Below are positions 23,319 to 29,559 of a stretch of DNA of 29,559 nt, piece by piece (positions within the stretch are counted from its first letter, which is position 1; each line of letters begins with the position of its first letter). Under the pieces are notes generated by a model, which was not told the origin of the DNA, made no database searches, and worked only from the letters and a program-made list of their open reading frames with translations. Origin of the DNA: an uncultured Acidaminococcus sp. (GTDB lineage Bacteria > Bacillota > Negativicutes > Acidaminococcales > Acidaminococcaceae); contig USHN01000012.1 of the NCBI GenBank assembly GCA_900554515.1, forward strand, positions 1 through 29,559, in the 5' to 3' direction. The position numbers were made by a program, and so were the translations under genes.

Positions 23319-24395
23319 TTATTTTCCTCCCATCATTTTGATAAACCGATCAAACAGATAACTGTTGCCGTGCGGCCCGGGGGAGGCTTCCGGGTGGTAC
23401 TGCACCGTGAAGGTCGGATGGTTCAGATAGCGCAGTCCTTCAATGGTATTATCGTTAAGATTCCGGTTAATCACTTCAATCGGCAGACCCTGTAAACTGT
23501 CCTCGTCTACCATAAAGCCGTGATTTTGGGAAGTGATCATAATTTTGTGATCTACCAGATCCCGTACCGGCTGGTTGATGCCCCGGTGTCCAAATAACAT
23601 CTTTTTGGTTTTGGCACCGTTAGCCAGTGCCACCAGCTGATGTCCCAGGCAAATCCCAAAGACCGGCTTTTTGCCCAGCATCTTTTGTACCTGCTCTATC
23701 TCAAAGGTCAGATCCGCCGGATCTCCAGGGCCATTGCTCAGGAAGATGCCGTCGGGATTTTGGCTTAGCACGTCTTCTGCCGGAGTTTCTGCAGGGAAAA
23801 CCGTAAGATGGCAGCCTTTTTCCACCAGGCTGCGGAGAATATTTCGTTTTACGCCATAGTCCAGCACTGCCACATGGTACGGGGCGGTTTTCTCCCCCAT
23901 TTCATAGACGTTCTTTGTGCTCACCTGATGCACCTGGTCATGCTGTTCCGGGGTACTCAGCAGCTTTTGGATTTCCGCTTCCGGAGTATCAGCCGGAACC
24001 ACAACACCCTGGATTGTCCCGTAAGCACGGATGCGGCGGGTAATGGCCCGGGTATCCACATCCGTTAATACCGGGATATCATTTTTTGTCAGAAAGTCCA
24101 GCACACTGCCCTCATTGCGCCAGCTGGACGGCGTATCGCACAGTTCGCTCACGATAAGGCCTTTGTAACAGCAGCGTTCTCCTTGATCAAAGAGCGGATT
24201 CACGCCGTAATTGCCAATCAACGGGTAGGTGAAAATAACAATCTGTCCGCAAAAAGACGGGTCCGTCAAGGTTTCCTGATAGCCCACCATGCCTGTTGTA
24301 AAAACCACTTCGCCTACAGCCTTATGGGTAGCGTACAGATTTCCTTCGTAGACGCTGCCGTCCTTTAACACCAATTTGCCTTTTACTTTTTCCAT
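23319..24395 (-). CDS. carA: Carbamoyl phosphate synthase small (glutaminase) subunit
   Basis: The protein is 358 residues from the ATG at 24395, the standard CarA length. The frame is open 21 codons further up, but that would run deep into pyrC and adds an unrelated Cys-rich tail. The N-half binds CarB. The C-half is a class I glutamine amidotransferase with nucleophile Cys in FGICLGHQ (C249) and His and Glu in QYHPEASPGP (H334, E336). Ammonia released here travels through the tunnel of CarB. The gene overlaps the end of pyrC by 13 bases and has only a weak ribosome site, so it probably depends on translational coupling. Confidence 0.96.
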   Translation of the reverse strand: MEKVKGKLVLKDGSVYEGNLYATHKAVGEVVFTTGMVGYQETLTDPSFCGQIVIFTYPLIGNYGVNPLFDQGERCCYKGLIVSELCDTPSSWRNEGSVLDFLTKNDIPVLTDVDTRAITRRIRAYGTIQGVVVPADTPEAEIQKLLSTPEQHDQVHQVSTKNVYEMGEKTAPYHVAVLDYGVKRNILRSLVEKGCHLTVFPAETPAEDVLSQNPDGIFLSNGPGDPADLTFEIEQVQKMLGKKPVFGICLGHQLVALANGAKTKKMLFGHRGINQPVRDLVDHKIMITSQNHGFMVDEDSLQGLPIEVINRNLNDNTIEGLRYLNHPTFTVQYHPEASPGPHGNSYLFDRFIKMMGGK

Positions 24396-25675
24396 ACTAC
24401 ACCGTCTTTCATTACAAACTGACCATCCACAATCGTGGCAACTGCTTTGCCCCTGCACTGTTTGCCTTCAAAAGGCGTTACCTTGCCCCGGGTATAGAAT
24501 TTGCTGCTGTCCACAGTCCACTCTTTGTCCAGGTCCAAAATGGTAATATCTGCCGTTTTTCCCACCTGCAAGGTGCCTGCATCCAGCTGCATGATTTTTG
24601 CCGGGTTGGTACTCATGGCATTGATAATTTCGTTAAGAGTAAATTCCCCGGTATGCACCAGGTCCGTCAAAGCCACCCCTACACTGGTTTCCAATCCGCA
24701 GAAGCCGTTGGGTGCATAGCGGAATTCCACATCTTTTTCTTCCGGTGCGTGGGGTGCATGGTCTGTTACGATGGCATCAATGGTACCATCTTTCAGCCCT
24801 TCCCGCAGCGCCTTGACATGATCCCAGCTGCGCAGCGGCGGAGAAATACGGGCCGCCGTGCTGTATGTCCGGCAGGCTTCATCCGTCAGCGTCAGGTGCT
24901 GCACCGTCGTTTCACAGGTGATGGGTACGCCTCGTTTTTTAGCCTCCCGGATAATCTCCACGCAGCCTTTGGTGGTGATGTGGCAGATGTGAATATGGGT
25001 CCCGGTGTATTGGGCGATAAGCGCATCCCGCGCTACGCAGATGTCTTCTGCCAGCGCCGGGATTCCCGGTATGCCGAGGGCCGCGGATACTGCGCCTTCA
25101 TGCATATAGCCGCTATGGTTCATCTCTTCGTCAATGTCGTGGCACAGCAGAGGTTTATCAAACGCCCCCACATATTTGGCAGCCAACATCATGACAGTTG
25201 GACTTTCCACAAAATGTCCGTCATCGGAAAATCCCATGGCGCCCCTTGCGGCCATATTACCCATTTCTGCCAGTTCTTTTCCCTGTTCGCCTTTGGTAAT
25301 GGCGCCGATGACTTCCACGTGCACGTAGCCATCTTTTTCCGCCCGTTCCTTTACCCCGGACAGCACGATGGAGGTATCAATCACGGGTTTTGTATTGGGC
25401 ATGCAGGCCACACGGGTAATGCCGCCTGCCGCTGCTGCCATGGTCCCTGTGACGATATCTTCCTTGGCTTCCAGTCCTGGTTCCCGCAAATGGGTATGGA
25501 TATCAATGAGGCCCGGCACGACCACCAGCCCTTTGGCATCATAGACATCGTCAGCGGGCTCCTCAATATGCGCTGCCAGCGCAGCAATCTTTCCGTCCTG
25601 GATCAATAGGTCCATCACGGCGTCCAAATCCTGGCTGGGATCCACAATTCTTCCTTGCTTAATGAGCGTTTTCAA
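24383..25675 (-). CDS. pyrC: Dihydroorotase (class I)
   Basis: The protein is 430 residues, the long class I type. It closes carbamoyl aspartate to dihydroorotate. Metal ligands: DIHTHLREPG (57-66), the MGFSDDG loop, LLCHDIDE (His), HICHITT (His) and VTDHAPH (Asp). The Asp in the SDDG loop stands where type II enzymes have the carboxylated Lys. The frame opens with TTG at 25675; GGGAGG is 8 bases before it and no better ATG occurs near, so TTG is the likely start. It overlaps pyrB by 17 bases and carA by 13. Confidence 0.96.
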   Translation of the reverse strand: MKTLIKQGRIVDPSQDLDAVMDLLIQDGKIAALAAHIEEPADDVYDAKGLVVVPGLIDIHTHLREPGLEAKEDIVTGTMAAAAGGITRVACMPNTKPVIDTSIVLSGVKERAEKDGYVHVEVIGAITKGEQGKELAEMGNMAARGAMGFSDDGHFVESPTVMMLAAKYVGAFDKPLLCHDIDEEMNHSGYMHEGAVSAALGIPGIPALAEDICVARDALIAQYTGTHIHICHITTKGCVEIIREAKKRGVPITCETTVQHLTLTDEACRTYSTAARISPPLRSWDHVKALREGLKDGTIDAIVTDHAPHAPEEKDVEFRYAPNGFCGLETSVGVALTDLVHTGEFTLNEIINAMSTNPAKIMQLDAGTLQVGKTADITILDLDKEWTVDSSKFYTRGKVTPFEGKQCRGKAVATIVDGQFVMKDGVVWKK

Positions 25676-26615
25676 CGGATTTTCCTCCCATAATCGTCAA
25701 GAACAGTACCGCCATTCGTACTGCCACGCCGTTCGTGACCTGTTCCCGGATCACTGCCTGATCGCTGTAGCCCGTCTCCCAGGAAATTTCCAGTCCCCGG
25801 TTCATCGGGCCGGGATGCATGACCAGGCAGTCTTTCTTAGCCAGCTTCATCCGTTCTTCATTCACGCCATAAATCCGTGCATATTCCCTGGCAGAGGGGA
25901 AGAGCCCCTTGCTCTGCCGTTCCAGCTGTATGCGCAGCACATCCACCACATCTGCGCCCCGGATGGCGTCTTCTACGTGTTTATGCACCGTTACGCCCAG
26001 CTGGTCTATTGCATAGGGGAGTAAGGTCATAGGCCCTGCTACGTGTACATCCGCGCCTAATTTTGTCCAGGCAGCGATATTGCTGCGGGCAACCCGGCTG
26101 TAGAGGATATCGCCGATAATAGCCATTTTTAGTCCCTTAAACTGCCGGCCATGTTCCAAAATGGTAAACATGTCCAAAAGGCCCTGGGTAGGATGGGCAT
26201 GGGCACCATCCCCTGCATTAATGACCACCGGATCGGCAATCTGTGCTGCATAATGGGGCGCTCCTTCCACAGGATGGCGCATAACAATAGCGTCACAGGC
26301 CATGGCCTGCATGGTCAGGATGGTATCCTTCAGGCATTCCCCTTTTTTCACACTGCTGGTTCCCGTATTGAGGTTGATCACATCCGCTCCCAAATACTTA
26401 CCAGCCAGCTCAAAGGAGCTGCGGGTCCGTGTGCTGTTTTCATAAAACAGATTCACCACGGATTTCCCTCGAAGGGAAGGTAGTTTTTTGATATCCCGCT
26501 TCATGATTTTCTTCATTTCCGCAGCCATGCGCATGATGAGATCATACTCTTGCACGGTCAGGGATTCCAAATCCAGGATATCCCGTCCTGACAGGCTTGC
26601 CGCCGCCTTTGCCAT
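25659..26615 (-). CDS. pyrB: Aspartate carbamoyltransferase catalytic subunit
   Basis: The protein is 318 residues. It condenses carbamoyl phosphate with aspartate. Carbamoyl-phosphate loop STRTRSSFELAGKYLGADV (about 60-78), MRHP (about 110), and INAGDGAHAHPTQGLLDMF (about 135-153) are all present, as is VMHPGPMNRGLE for aspartate binding. No pyrI regulatory subunit gene is adjacent, as in Firmicutes with unregulated trimeric enzyme. It is the first gene of the operon, with AAGGAGG 8 bases before the ATG and directly after the leader terminator, so its expression is gated by that attenuator. Confidence 0.97.
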   Translation of the reverse strand: MAKAAASLSGRDILDLESLTVQEYDLIMRMAAEMKKIMKRDIKKLPSLRGKSVVNLFYENSTRTRSSFELAGKYLGADVINLNTGTSSVKKGECLKDTILTMQAMACDAIVMRHPVEGAPHYAAQIADPVVINAGDGAHAHPTQGLLDMFTILEHGRQFKGLKMAIIGDILYSRVARSNIAAWTKLGADVHVAGPMTLLPYAIDQLGVTVHKHVEDAIRGADVVDVLRIQLERQSKGLFPSAREYARIYGVNEERMKLAKKDCLVMHPGPMNRGLEISWETGYSDQAVIREQVTNGVAVRMAVLFLTIMGGKSVENAH

Positions 26616-26631
26616 GTTGTAGCCTCCTTAT

Positions 26632-26667
26632 AAAAATAAGCCCTCTCGTCCTAAGACAAGAAGGCTT
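26632..26667 (-). terminator. Leader terminator (attenuator) of the pyr operon
   Basis: On the minus strand AAGCCTTCTTGTC, loop TTAG, then GACGAGAGGGCTT form a 13-bp stem with two G-U pairs, followed by ATTTTTAT. It lies between the promoter and pyrB, ending just before the pyrB ribosome site. An upstream segment CTAAGAAAGG can pair with its left arm (CCTTCTTGTCTTAG) as an antiterminator. Transcription of the pyr genes would depend on which pairing forms. Confidence 0.85.
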
Positions 26668-26692
26668 TTAAGATGCTTCTGGAATCAAAGTC

Positions 26693-26724
26693 CCTTTCTT
26701 AGTCTCACAGGACTAGATTAAAGG
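26693..26724 (-). promoter_or_regulatory. PyrR-binding loop (anti-antiterminator) in the pyr leader
   Basis: On the minus strand TAGTC-CTGTGA-GACTA makes a 5-bp stem with loop CUGUGA, matching the CNGNGA loop recognised by PyrR. Below it, an internal bulge (AATC / AG) and a second stem CCTTT/AAAGG match the B. subtilis binding-loop architecture. When UMP is high, PyrR would stabilise this stem, free the terminator arm and stop transcription. The pyrR gene itself is not in the window. Confidence 0.85.
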
Positions 26725-26743
26725 TTCATATGAAGTTATTGTT

Positions 26744-26772
26744 AGTGTACCATGGGCCAATGCAAAAGTCAA
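26744..26772 (-). promoter_or_regulatory. Promoter of the pyr operon
   Basis: On the minus strand TTGACT (26767-26772), exactly 17 bases, TACACT (26744-26749), with TG before the -10. The start would be near 26737, leaving a leader of about 120 bases that holds the PyrR loop and the attenuator. The -35 begins 6 bases after the ddh stop and no ddh terminator is seen, so some read-through from ddh is possible. Confidence 0.8.
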
Positions 26773-26777
26773 CTTCT

Positions 26778-27764
26778 TTACAGGAGATGGCTGCGCAGAT
26801 AGGCGCCGTCCTGGGGCATCAGATACGCCGGGGCGATATCAAACACGGTCTTACAGCCGGTTACTCCTTCCTGCCGCAGCCGGTACGCTGCCCGGGCGTA
26901 AGCAACGAGTACGCTGGTAGTAAATTCCGGGTTGGAATCCAGCTTCAAAGAAAACTCCATCACGTGCTTGTGTTCCTCTGCATGGCCGGTAGCGCCGCTG
27001 CGGATCACAAAGCCCCCATGGGCCAGCCCCGTATGGTTTTTGTTAAATTCCTCTTCCGAAATAAAATGTACCGTAGTATCATAGTCCGCAAAGTAATTGG
27101 GCATCGTAACAATGGCCTGCTCCACCTTTTTTGGATCTGCCCCTTCCTCCAGCACCACATAGCACTCCCGGGTATGCATTTGCCGCGGCGTAAGCGCAGG
27201 ATTTTTCCCGCTGCGGACAGCTTCCAGGGCATTTTCCACTGGCACCGTATACTGTTTTGCGTTTTTTACCCCAGGGATGCGCCGGATGGCATCACTATGC
27301 CCCTGGCTCACGCCCCTGCCCCAGAACGTATAATCCTTTCCGGTGCGCAAAATCGCATTCATATAAATCCGGGCCAGGGAAAAGAGTCCCGGATCCCAGC
27401 CCACAGAAATAATTCCCAGATGACCGGATGCTTTGGCAACTTCCTCTACCGCAGCAAAATGCTCCGGAATGCGGGCGTGGGTATCAAAGCTGTCAATCAC
27501 ATTGAAATACTTCACCACTTCCGGCGTCTGTTTAGGCAGATCCGTGGCACTGCCGCCGCAGAGGATCATCACATCAATCTTATCCTGCCACGCTTGCAGA
27601 TCCGCTGCTGCAACCACAGGAACCCCCGGCGCAGCAATTGTAACGGACTTAGGATCCCTGCGGGTAAATACCGCCGCCAGTTTCAAGTCAGGATTTTTTT
27701 CCAGGGCACATTCTACCCCTCTCCCCAAATTGCCGTAGCCATAAATTCCAATGCGAATTGCCAT
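26778..27764 (-). CDS. ddh: meso-diaminopimelate D-dehydrogenase
   Basis: The protein is about 328 residues from the ATG at 27764, where AAGGAG lies 9 bases upstream; the frame is open to 27842 but without a ribosome site. The NADPH fold is shown by RIGIYGYGNLGRG (4-16). ISVGWDPGLFSLARI and WGRGVSQGHSDAIRRI are hallmark substrate-site segments of DAPDH. The enzyme makes meso-2,6-diaminopimelate from tetrahydrodipicolinate, ammonia and NADPH in one step, feeding lysine and peptidoglycan. It stands alone, between its own dyad-rich promoter and the pyr promoter. No other lysine gene is next to it. Confidence 0.95.
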   Translation of the reverse strand: MAIRIGIYGYGNLGRGVECALEKNPDLKLAAVFTRRDPKSVTIAAPGVPVVAAADLQAWQDKIDVMILCGGSATDLPKQTPEVVKYFNVIDSFDTHARIPEHFAAVEEVAKASGHLGIISVGWDPGLFSLARIYMNAILRTGKDYTFWGRGVSQGHSDAIRRIPGVKNAKQYTVPVENALEAVRSGKNPALTPRQMHTRECYVVLEEGADPKKVEQAIVTMPNYFADYDTTVHFISEEEFNKNHTGLAHGGFVIRSGATGHAEEHKHVMEFSLKLDSNPEFTTSVLVAYARAAYRLRQEGVTGCKTVFDIAPAYLMPQDGAYLRSHLL

Positions 27765-27788
27765 GATTTTACTCCTTCCCACAGCACA

Positions 27789-27832
27789 TTTTGTATACAA
27801 AATTATTTGTTTTTCGTTAATATTGTTTAACG
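27789..27832 (-). promoter_or_regulatory. ddh promoter with two overlapping dyads
   Basis: On the minus strand TTAACG (27815-27820), 17 bases, TATACA (27792-27797). The -10 lies inside the perfect 14-bp palindrome TTTTGTATACAAAA (27789-27802). The -35 is one arm of CGTTAA-N6-TTAACG (27815-27832). Both positions suit a repressor or activator dimer. No regulator gene is adjacent. Confidence 0.6.
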
Positions 27833-27886
27833 GATGTTTCATATACTACCACGCACAAGGGAAAAAGTAAAGGCAATGATAAATTT

Positions 27887-28342
27887 TCAGACACACCGTT
27901 TGACAAAACGGGTCTTCCAGCTCCGGAAGCTGCGGCGCACCACAGGCCCTACCAAAAATAATTGGAAAGCCATAGCCCCCGGCAGATTACGGGCATAGGC
28001 AGGCAAAAGCACTGCAAGATCCGTTACCCCCAGAAACAGCAAATGAATCAACGTCGTCATAAGCGGTGCCATGATACAAGGGGTAAAGATTCCCATGCCA
28101 ATAAAAAAGTAACGTTTCCAGGGCCAAACCTTTTCGGTAATGCGCTTTGTAATCGGGCTCCCGATAAAATACGCCACCGGCACCGCCAGGATATATTCCC
28201 GGGAAAAATTCTGCAAGGCCGCCAGCAGCCACGGCCCGTTCCAGCCCAGATGGTACAGCGCATTATAGCAGCTCATAACAAGCACCATCCCACAGGCCAT
28301 CATCAACGTAAACACAATCTCTTCTTTACGATTCTCAGGCAT
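27887..28342 (-). CDS. DUF2798-like small membrane protein
   Basis: The protein is about 151 residues from the ATG at 28342, chosen for GAGGAG 7 bases upstream. It has four hydrophobic helices arranged in two pairs (roughly 8-30, 48-68, 80-105, 112-135), with MSCYNALYHLG and MAPLMTTLIHLL in equivalent positions, the repeated half-structure of DUF2798 proteins. The function is unknown. The frame continues without stop to an ATG at 28420, which sits inside the hairpin upstream and lacks a ribosome site. A leaderless start there from the 28430-28458 promoter is possible but less likely. No terminator is visible after its stop, so it may read into ddh. Confidence 0.7.
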   Translation of the reverse strand: MPENRKEEIVFTLMMACGMVLVMSCYNALYHLGWNGPWLLAALQNFSREYILAVPVAYFIGSPITKRITEKVWPWKRYFFIGMGIFTPCIMAPLMTTLIHLLFLGVTDLAVLLPAYARNLPGAMAFQLFLVGPVVRRSFRSWKTRFVKRCV

Positions 28343-28369
28343 TTCACCACTCCTCAAAAAAGATGCATA

Positions 28370-28421
28370 CAAAAAATGAGTATCCCCAACAATTGGATTT
28401 ACATCGTTGAGAATACTCATT
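28370..28421 (-). terminator. Promoter-proximal terminator/attenuator before the DUF2798 gene
   Basis: On the minus strand AATGAGTATTCTCAAC (28421-28406) pairs with GTTGGGGATACTCATT (28390-28375), 16 positions with two mismatches, around a 15-base loop, followed by TTTTTTG. It sits at the expected transcription start of the promoter at 28430-28458 and about 30 bases before the gene start. It could end rpn read-through, release a roughly 50-base RNA, or act as an attenuator. Confidence 0.75.
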
Positions 28422-28429
28422 GTTCTATC

Positions 28430-28458
28430 AGTATAGCATTTTTTACGGATGGTGTAAA
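28430..28458 (-). promoter_or_regulatory. Promoter upstream of the DUF2798 gene
   Basis: On the minus strand TTTACA (28453-28458), 17 bases, TATACT (28430-28435), close to sigma-70 consensus. The start point would be near 28423, right at the first base of the terminator hairpin. The surrounding 28421-28531 gap shows nothing else. Confidence 0.75.
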
Positions 28459-28531
28459 ATTTATCTGCAAAATCGGCGGCATCTGCTGTTTAAACAAGTG
28501 CTTGATTCGTGCTGTATTAAACTATCCTCTA

Positions 28532-29431
28532 TTAAACTTCCAGCCCATGTTCTTTGGCAATCTGGCGGACTTTATCTTCCGATAGGTTTGTCCATTGGGC
28601 AATCTTAGTAAGAGGCATCTTGTCATGCAACAAAGAGAGCGCTATCTTTGCTGAATTTTCAGCAGCGCCTTCTGCTCTTCCCTCTTTTCTCCCCTCTTCC
28701 AGGCCCTCTCTTCTACTGGTATCCATCAGAGAGTTATAGTCTCGTATCGCTTTTTCGTTTTGTTCATAGGCATACCAAAGGTTTTTGTTGCCATGAAACA
28801 GATCTTCGTAGTCTATCGCCTTTTTAATGGCATTATTCTTCATGGCCAGCTCCTTTCGTTCTGCTTCTGTACATCTCGGGGAAAAATACAAGAACCAGGT
28901 ATCTTTCCGTTTGACTTTCTTAATATCGCTGATCCGTACTTTCTCCAGCTCCACAAAATGCATTTCCAGCTGTTTTGTTAATCGTTCGTGGGTTTTGATA
29001 TCCTGAATGGCGTAGGCATGGTGATAAGCCGGGCTTTTGAAAGCACCATTAAAACCCAGCAGCACAATCGAAATCGTGGGTTTTAAGAAGCGGTAGGCAT
29101 CTCCTTGGTGAAGTTCACTGGCGTACATCCTCGCCCAGTAATATAGGCTACGCTCCTTAAGAAAATCATGCCGAGCTACCTGAATCTCTATATCCACCTT
29201 ACTCCCGTCGTTCATCTCGGCCAGGATATCTAAAATGGTCACCTTCCCATGTTCAAAAGGCGGCTCCTGCTCCTTGTTAATAAACTGCAAATCGGTAAAA
29301 GCCCTGTCGCCCGTCCGTTCAAGTGTGGAGTTTATAAAATCCAGCGTCAGGTTCTTTTTGTTCTCGTCTCCTAACAGAGCTTTTACGTACACATCGTTCA
29401 GGCGGTTAAAAGGGATTTTGGTTTCGTTCAT
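28532..29431 (-). CDS. Rpn-family recombination-promoting nuclease / PD-(D/E)XK putative transposase
   Basis: The protein is 299 residues. The N-terminal PD-(D/E)XK nuclease core has TILDILAEMNDGSKVDIEIQV: D68 and the E-x-Q pair E82/Q84 are the expected metal-binding residues, and the NDVYVKALLGD opening is typical of the family. Residues about 239-258 carry the low-complexity tail repeat (REGLEEGRKEGRAEGAAEN) common in Rpn proteins, followed by a short helix-turn-helix-like end (MPLTKIAQWTNLSEDKVRQIAKE). Rpn proteins (E. coli RpnA-E) nick or cut DNA and raise RecA-independent recombination; their true role is debated, and phage defence has been proposed. The gene is intact, preceded by its own extended -10 and by one arm of the 52-bp repeat. 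AAAGGA lies about 10 bases before the ATG. Confidence 0.88.
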   Translation of the reverse strand: MNETKIPFNRLNDVYVKALLGDENKKNLTLDFINSTLERTGDRAFTDLQFINKEQEPPFEHGKVTILDILAEMNDGSKVDIEIQVARHDFLKERSLYYWARMYASELHQGDAYRFLKPTISIVLLGFNGAFKSPAYHHAYAIQDIKTHERLTKQLEMHFVELEKVRISDIKKVKRKDTWFLYFSPRCTEAERKELAMKNNAIKKAIDYEDLFHGNKNLWYAYEQNEKAIRDYNSLMDTSRREGLEEGRKEGRAEGAAENSAKIALSLLHDKMPLTKIAQWTNLSEDKVRQIAKEHGLEV

Positions 29432-29436
29432 AAGTG

Positions 29437-29504
29437 GGTTCCTTTCCAGTATTATACCATAGAATATTTCTGAAATACTGTTTTATCATACTGGACGAGG
29501 AACC
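29437..29504 (-). promoter_or_regulatory. rpn promoter inside a large imperfect inverted repeat
   Basis: On the minus strand TGG-TATAAT (-10 at 29451-29456) is an extended -10; no -35 is clear. It lies between the arms GGTTCCTTTCCAGTA (29437-29451) and TACTGGACGAGGAACC (29489-29504). At the centre is the odd palindrome TATTTC-T-GAAATA (29465-29477). The transcript would start near 29444 with a leader of only about 12 bases. Confidence 0.5.
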
Positions 29505-29507
29505 TTT

Positions 29508-29559
29508 TTGGTTAATTGAAAACCCCGCCATAGTGGCGGGGTTCCGGAAAGCTTATAGC
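29508..29559 (-). repeat. Right arm of the 52-bp inverted repeat
   Basis: The reverse complement matches 39-90 at 51 of 52 positions. The hairpin here has the full 9-bp stem AACCCCGCC/GGCGGGGTT with TTTT after it on the minus strand, so it would stop transcripts coming from beyond the window before they reach rpn. The window ends exactly with the match, so the outer border cannot be seen. Confidence 0.9.

Noticed and set aside
24653..25609. Plus-strand open frame (318 codons) opposite pyrC
   Set aside because: Shadow of the pyrC codon pattern; no recognisable domain or start signal.
26730..27830. Plus-strand open frame (366 codons) opposite ddh and the pyr promoter
   Set aside because: It would run through the promoter and the whole of ddh in antisense; composition and lack of motifs mark it as a shadow.
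28532..29431. Rpn gene as the transposase of an insertion sequence whose ends are the two 52-bp repeats
   Set aside because: A 29.4-kb unit full of housekeeping genes is not an IS or a plausible transposon, no target duplication is visible, and the repeats look like terminators.
1..29559. CRISPR arrays, tRNA or rRNA genes, prophage or plasmid functions
   Set aside because: No regularly spaced repeats, no tRNA-like cloverleaf, no ribosomal RNA tracts, and no integrase, capsid or replication genes were seen on either strand.

Overview
The window reads as a compact chromosomal segment of an anaerobic, diderm-type Firmicute. Negativicutes (Acidaminococcus / Phascolarctobacterium / Veillonella-like) is my best guess. 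It rests on the combination of a PyrR-type pyr leader, class 1B dihydroorotate dehydrogenase (PyrD+PyrK), a stand-alone AICAR transformylase, meso-DAP dehydrogenase and an Rpn-family nuclease with an acidic/basic tail repeat. This is inference, not a database match. Every gene I accept lies on the minus strand, so transcription runs from high to low coordinates. There are no tRNA, rRNA or CRISPR signals and no gene-free stretch longer than 300 bases.

Layout, read in the direction of transcription. (1) 29508-29559 is one arm of a 52-bp inverted repeat, and 28532-29431 is an Rpn/PD-(D/E)XK nuclease gene. (2) 27887-28342 is a DUF2798-like membrane protein whose promoter is followed at once by a terminator-like hairpin. 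(3) 26778-27764 is meso-diaminopimelate dehydrogenase. (4) 15898-26772 is a complete de novo UMP operon: promoter, PyrR-type attenuator, pyrB-pyrC-carA-carB-pyrK-pyrD-pyrF-pyrE, then a purH-like AICAR transformylase and a terminator. (5) 14190-15806 is a DUF4153 membrane protein and 13104-14102 a secreted alpha/beta hydrolase. (6) 10505-12970 is a U32 peptidase-family protein coupled to mutS2 (8124-10502). (7) 3356-7939 is a type IV pilus / type II secretion-like operon: a pilC/gspF gene split by a frameshift, one good major pseudopilin, four minor-pilin-like or membrane-anchored proteins, and a secreted protein with a chagasin-type cysteine-protease-inhibitor domain. (8) 1810-3195 is a MATE exporter, 963-1637 a secreted M15-like peptidase, and 125-778 a cupin. 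The second arm of the inverted repeat is at 39-90.

The pyr genes together encode all steps from bicarbonate/glutamine to UMP, under one promoter and one attenuator. The purH-like gene ties one purine-synthesis step to the same transcript. The pilin cluster lacks its ATPase and prepilin peptidase here, and its platform protein is broken, so it is either decaying, mis-sequenced at one base, or served from elsewhere. The points most worth a second look are the 52-bp inverted repeats bracketing the whole 29.4-kb co-oriented block next to an Rpn nuclease, the pilin/protease-inhibitor operon, and several promoter-embedded dyads.
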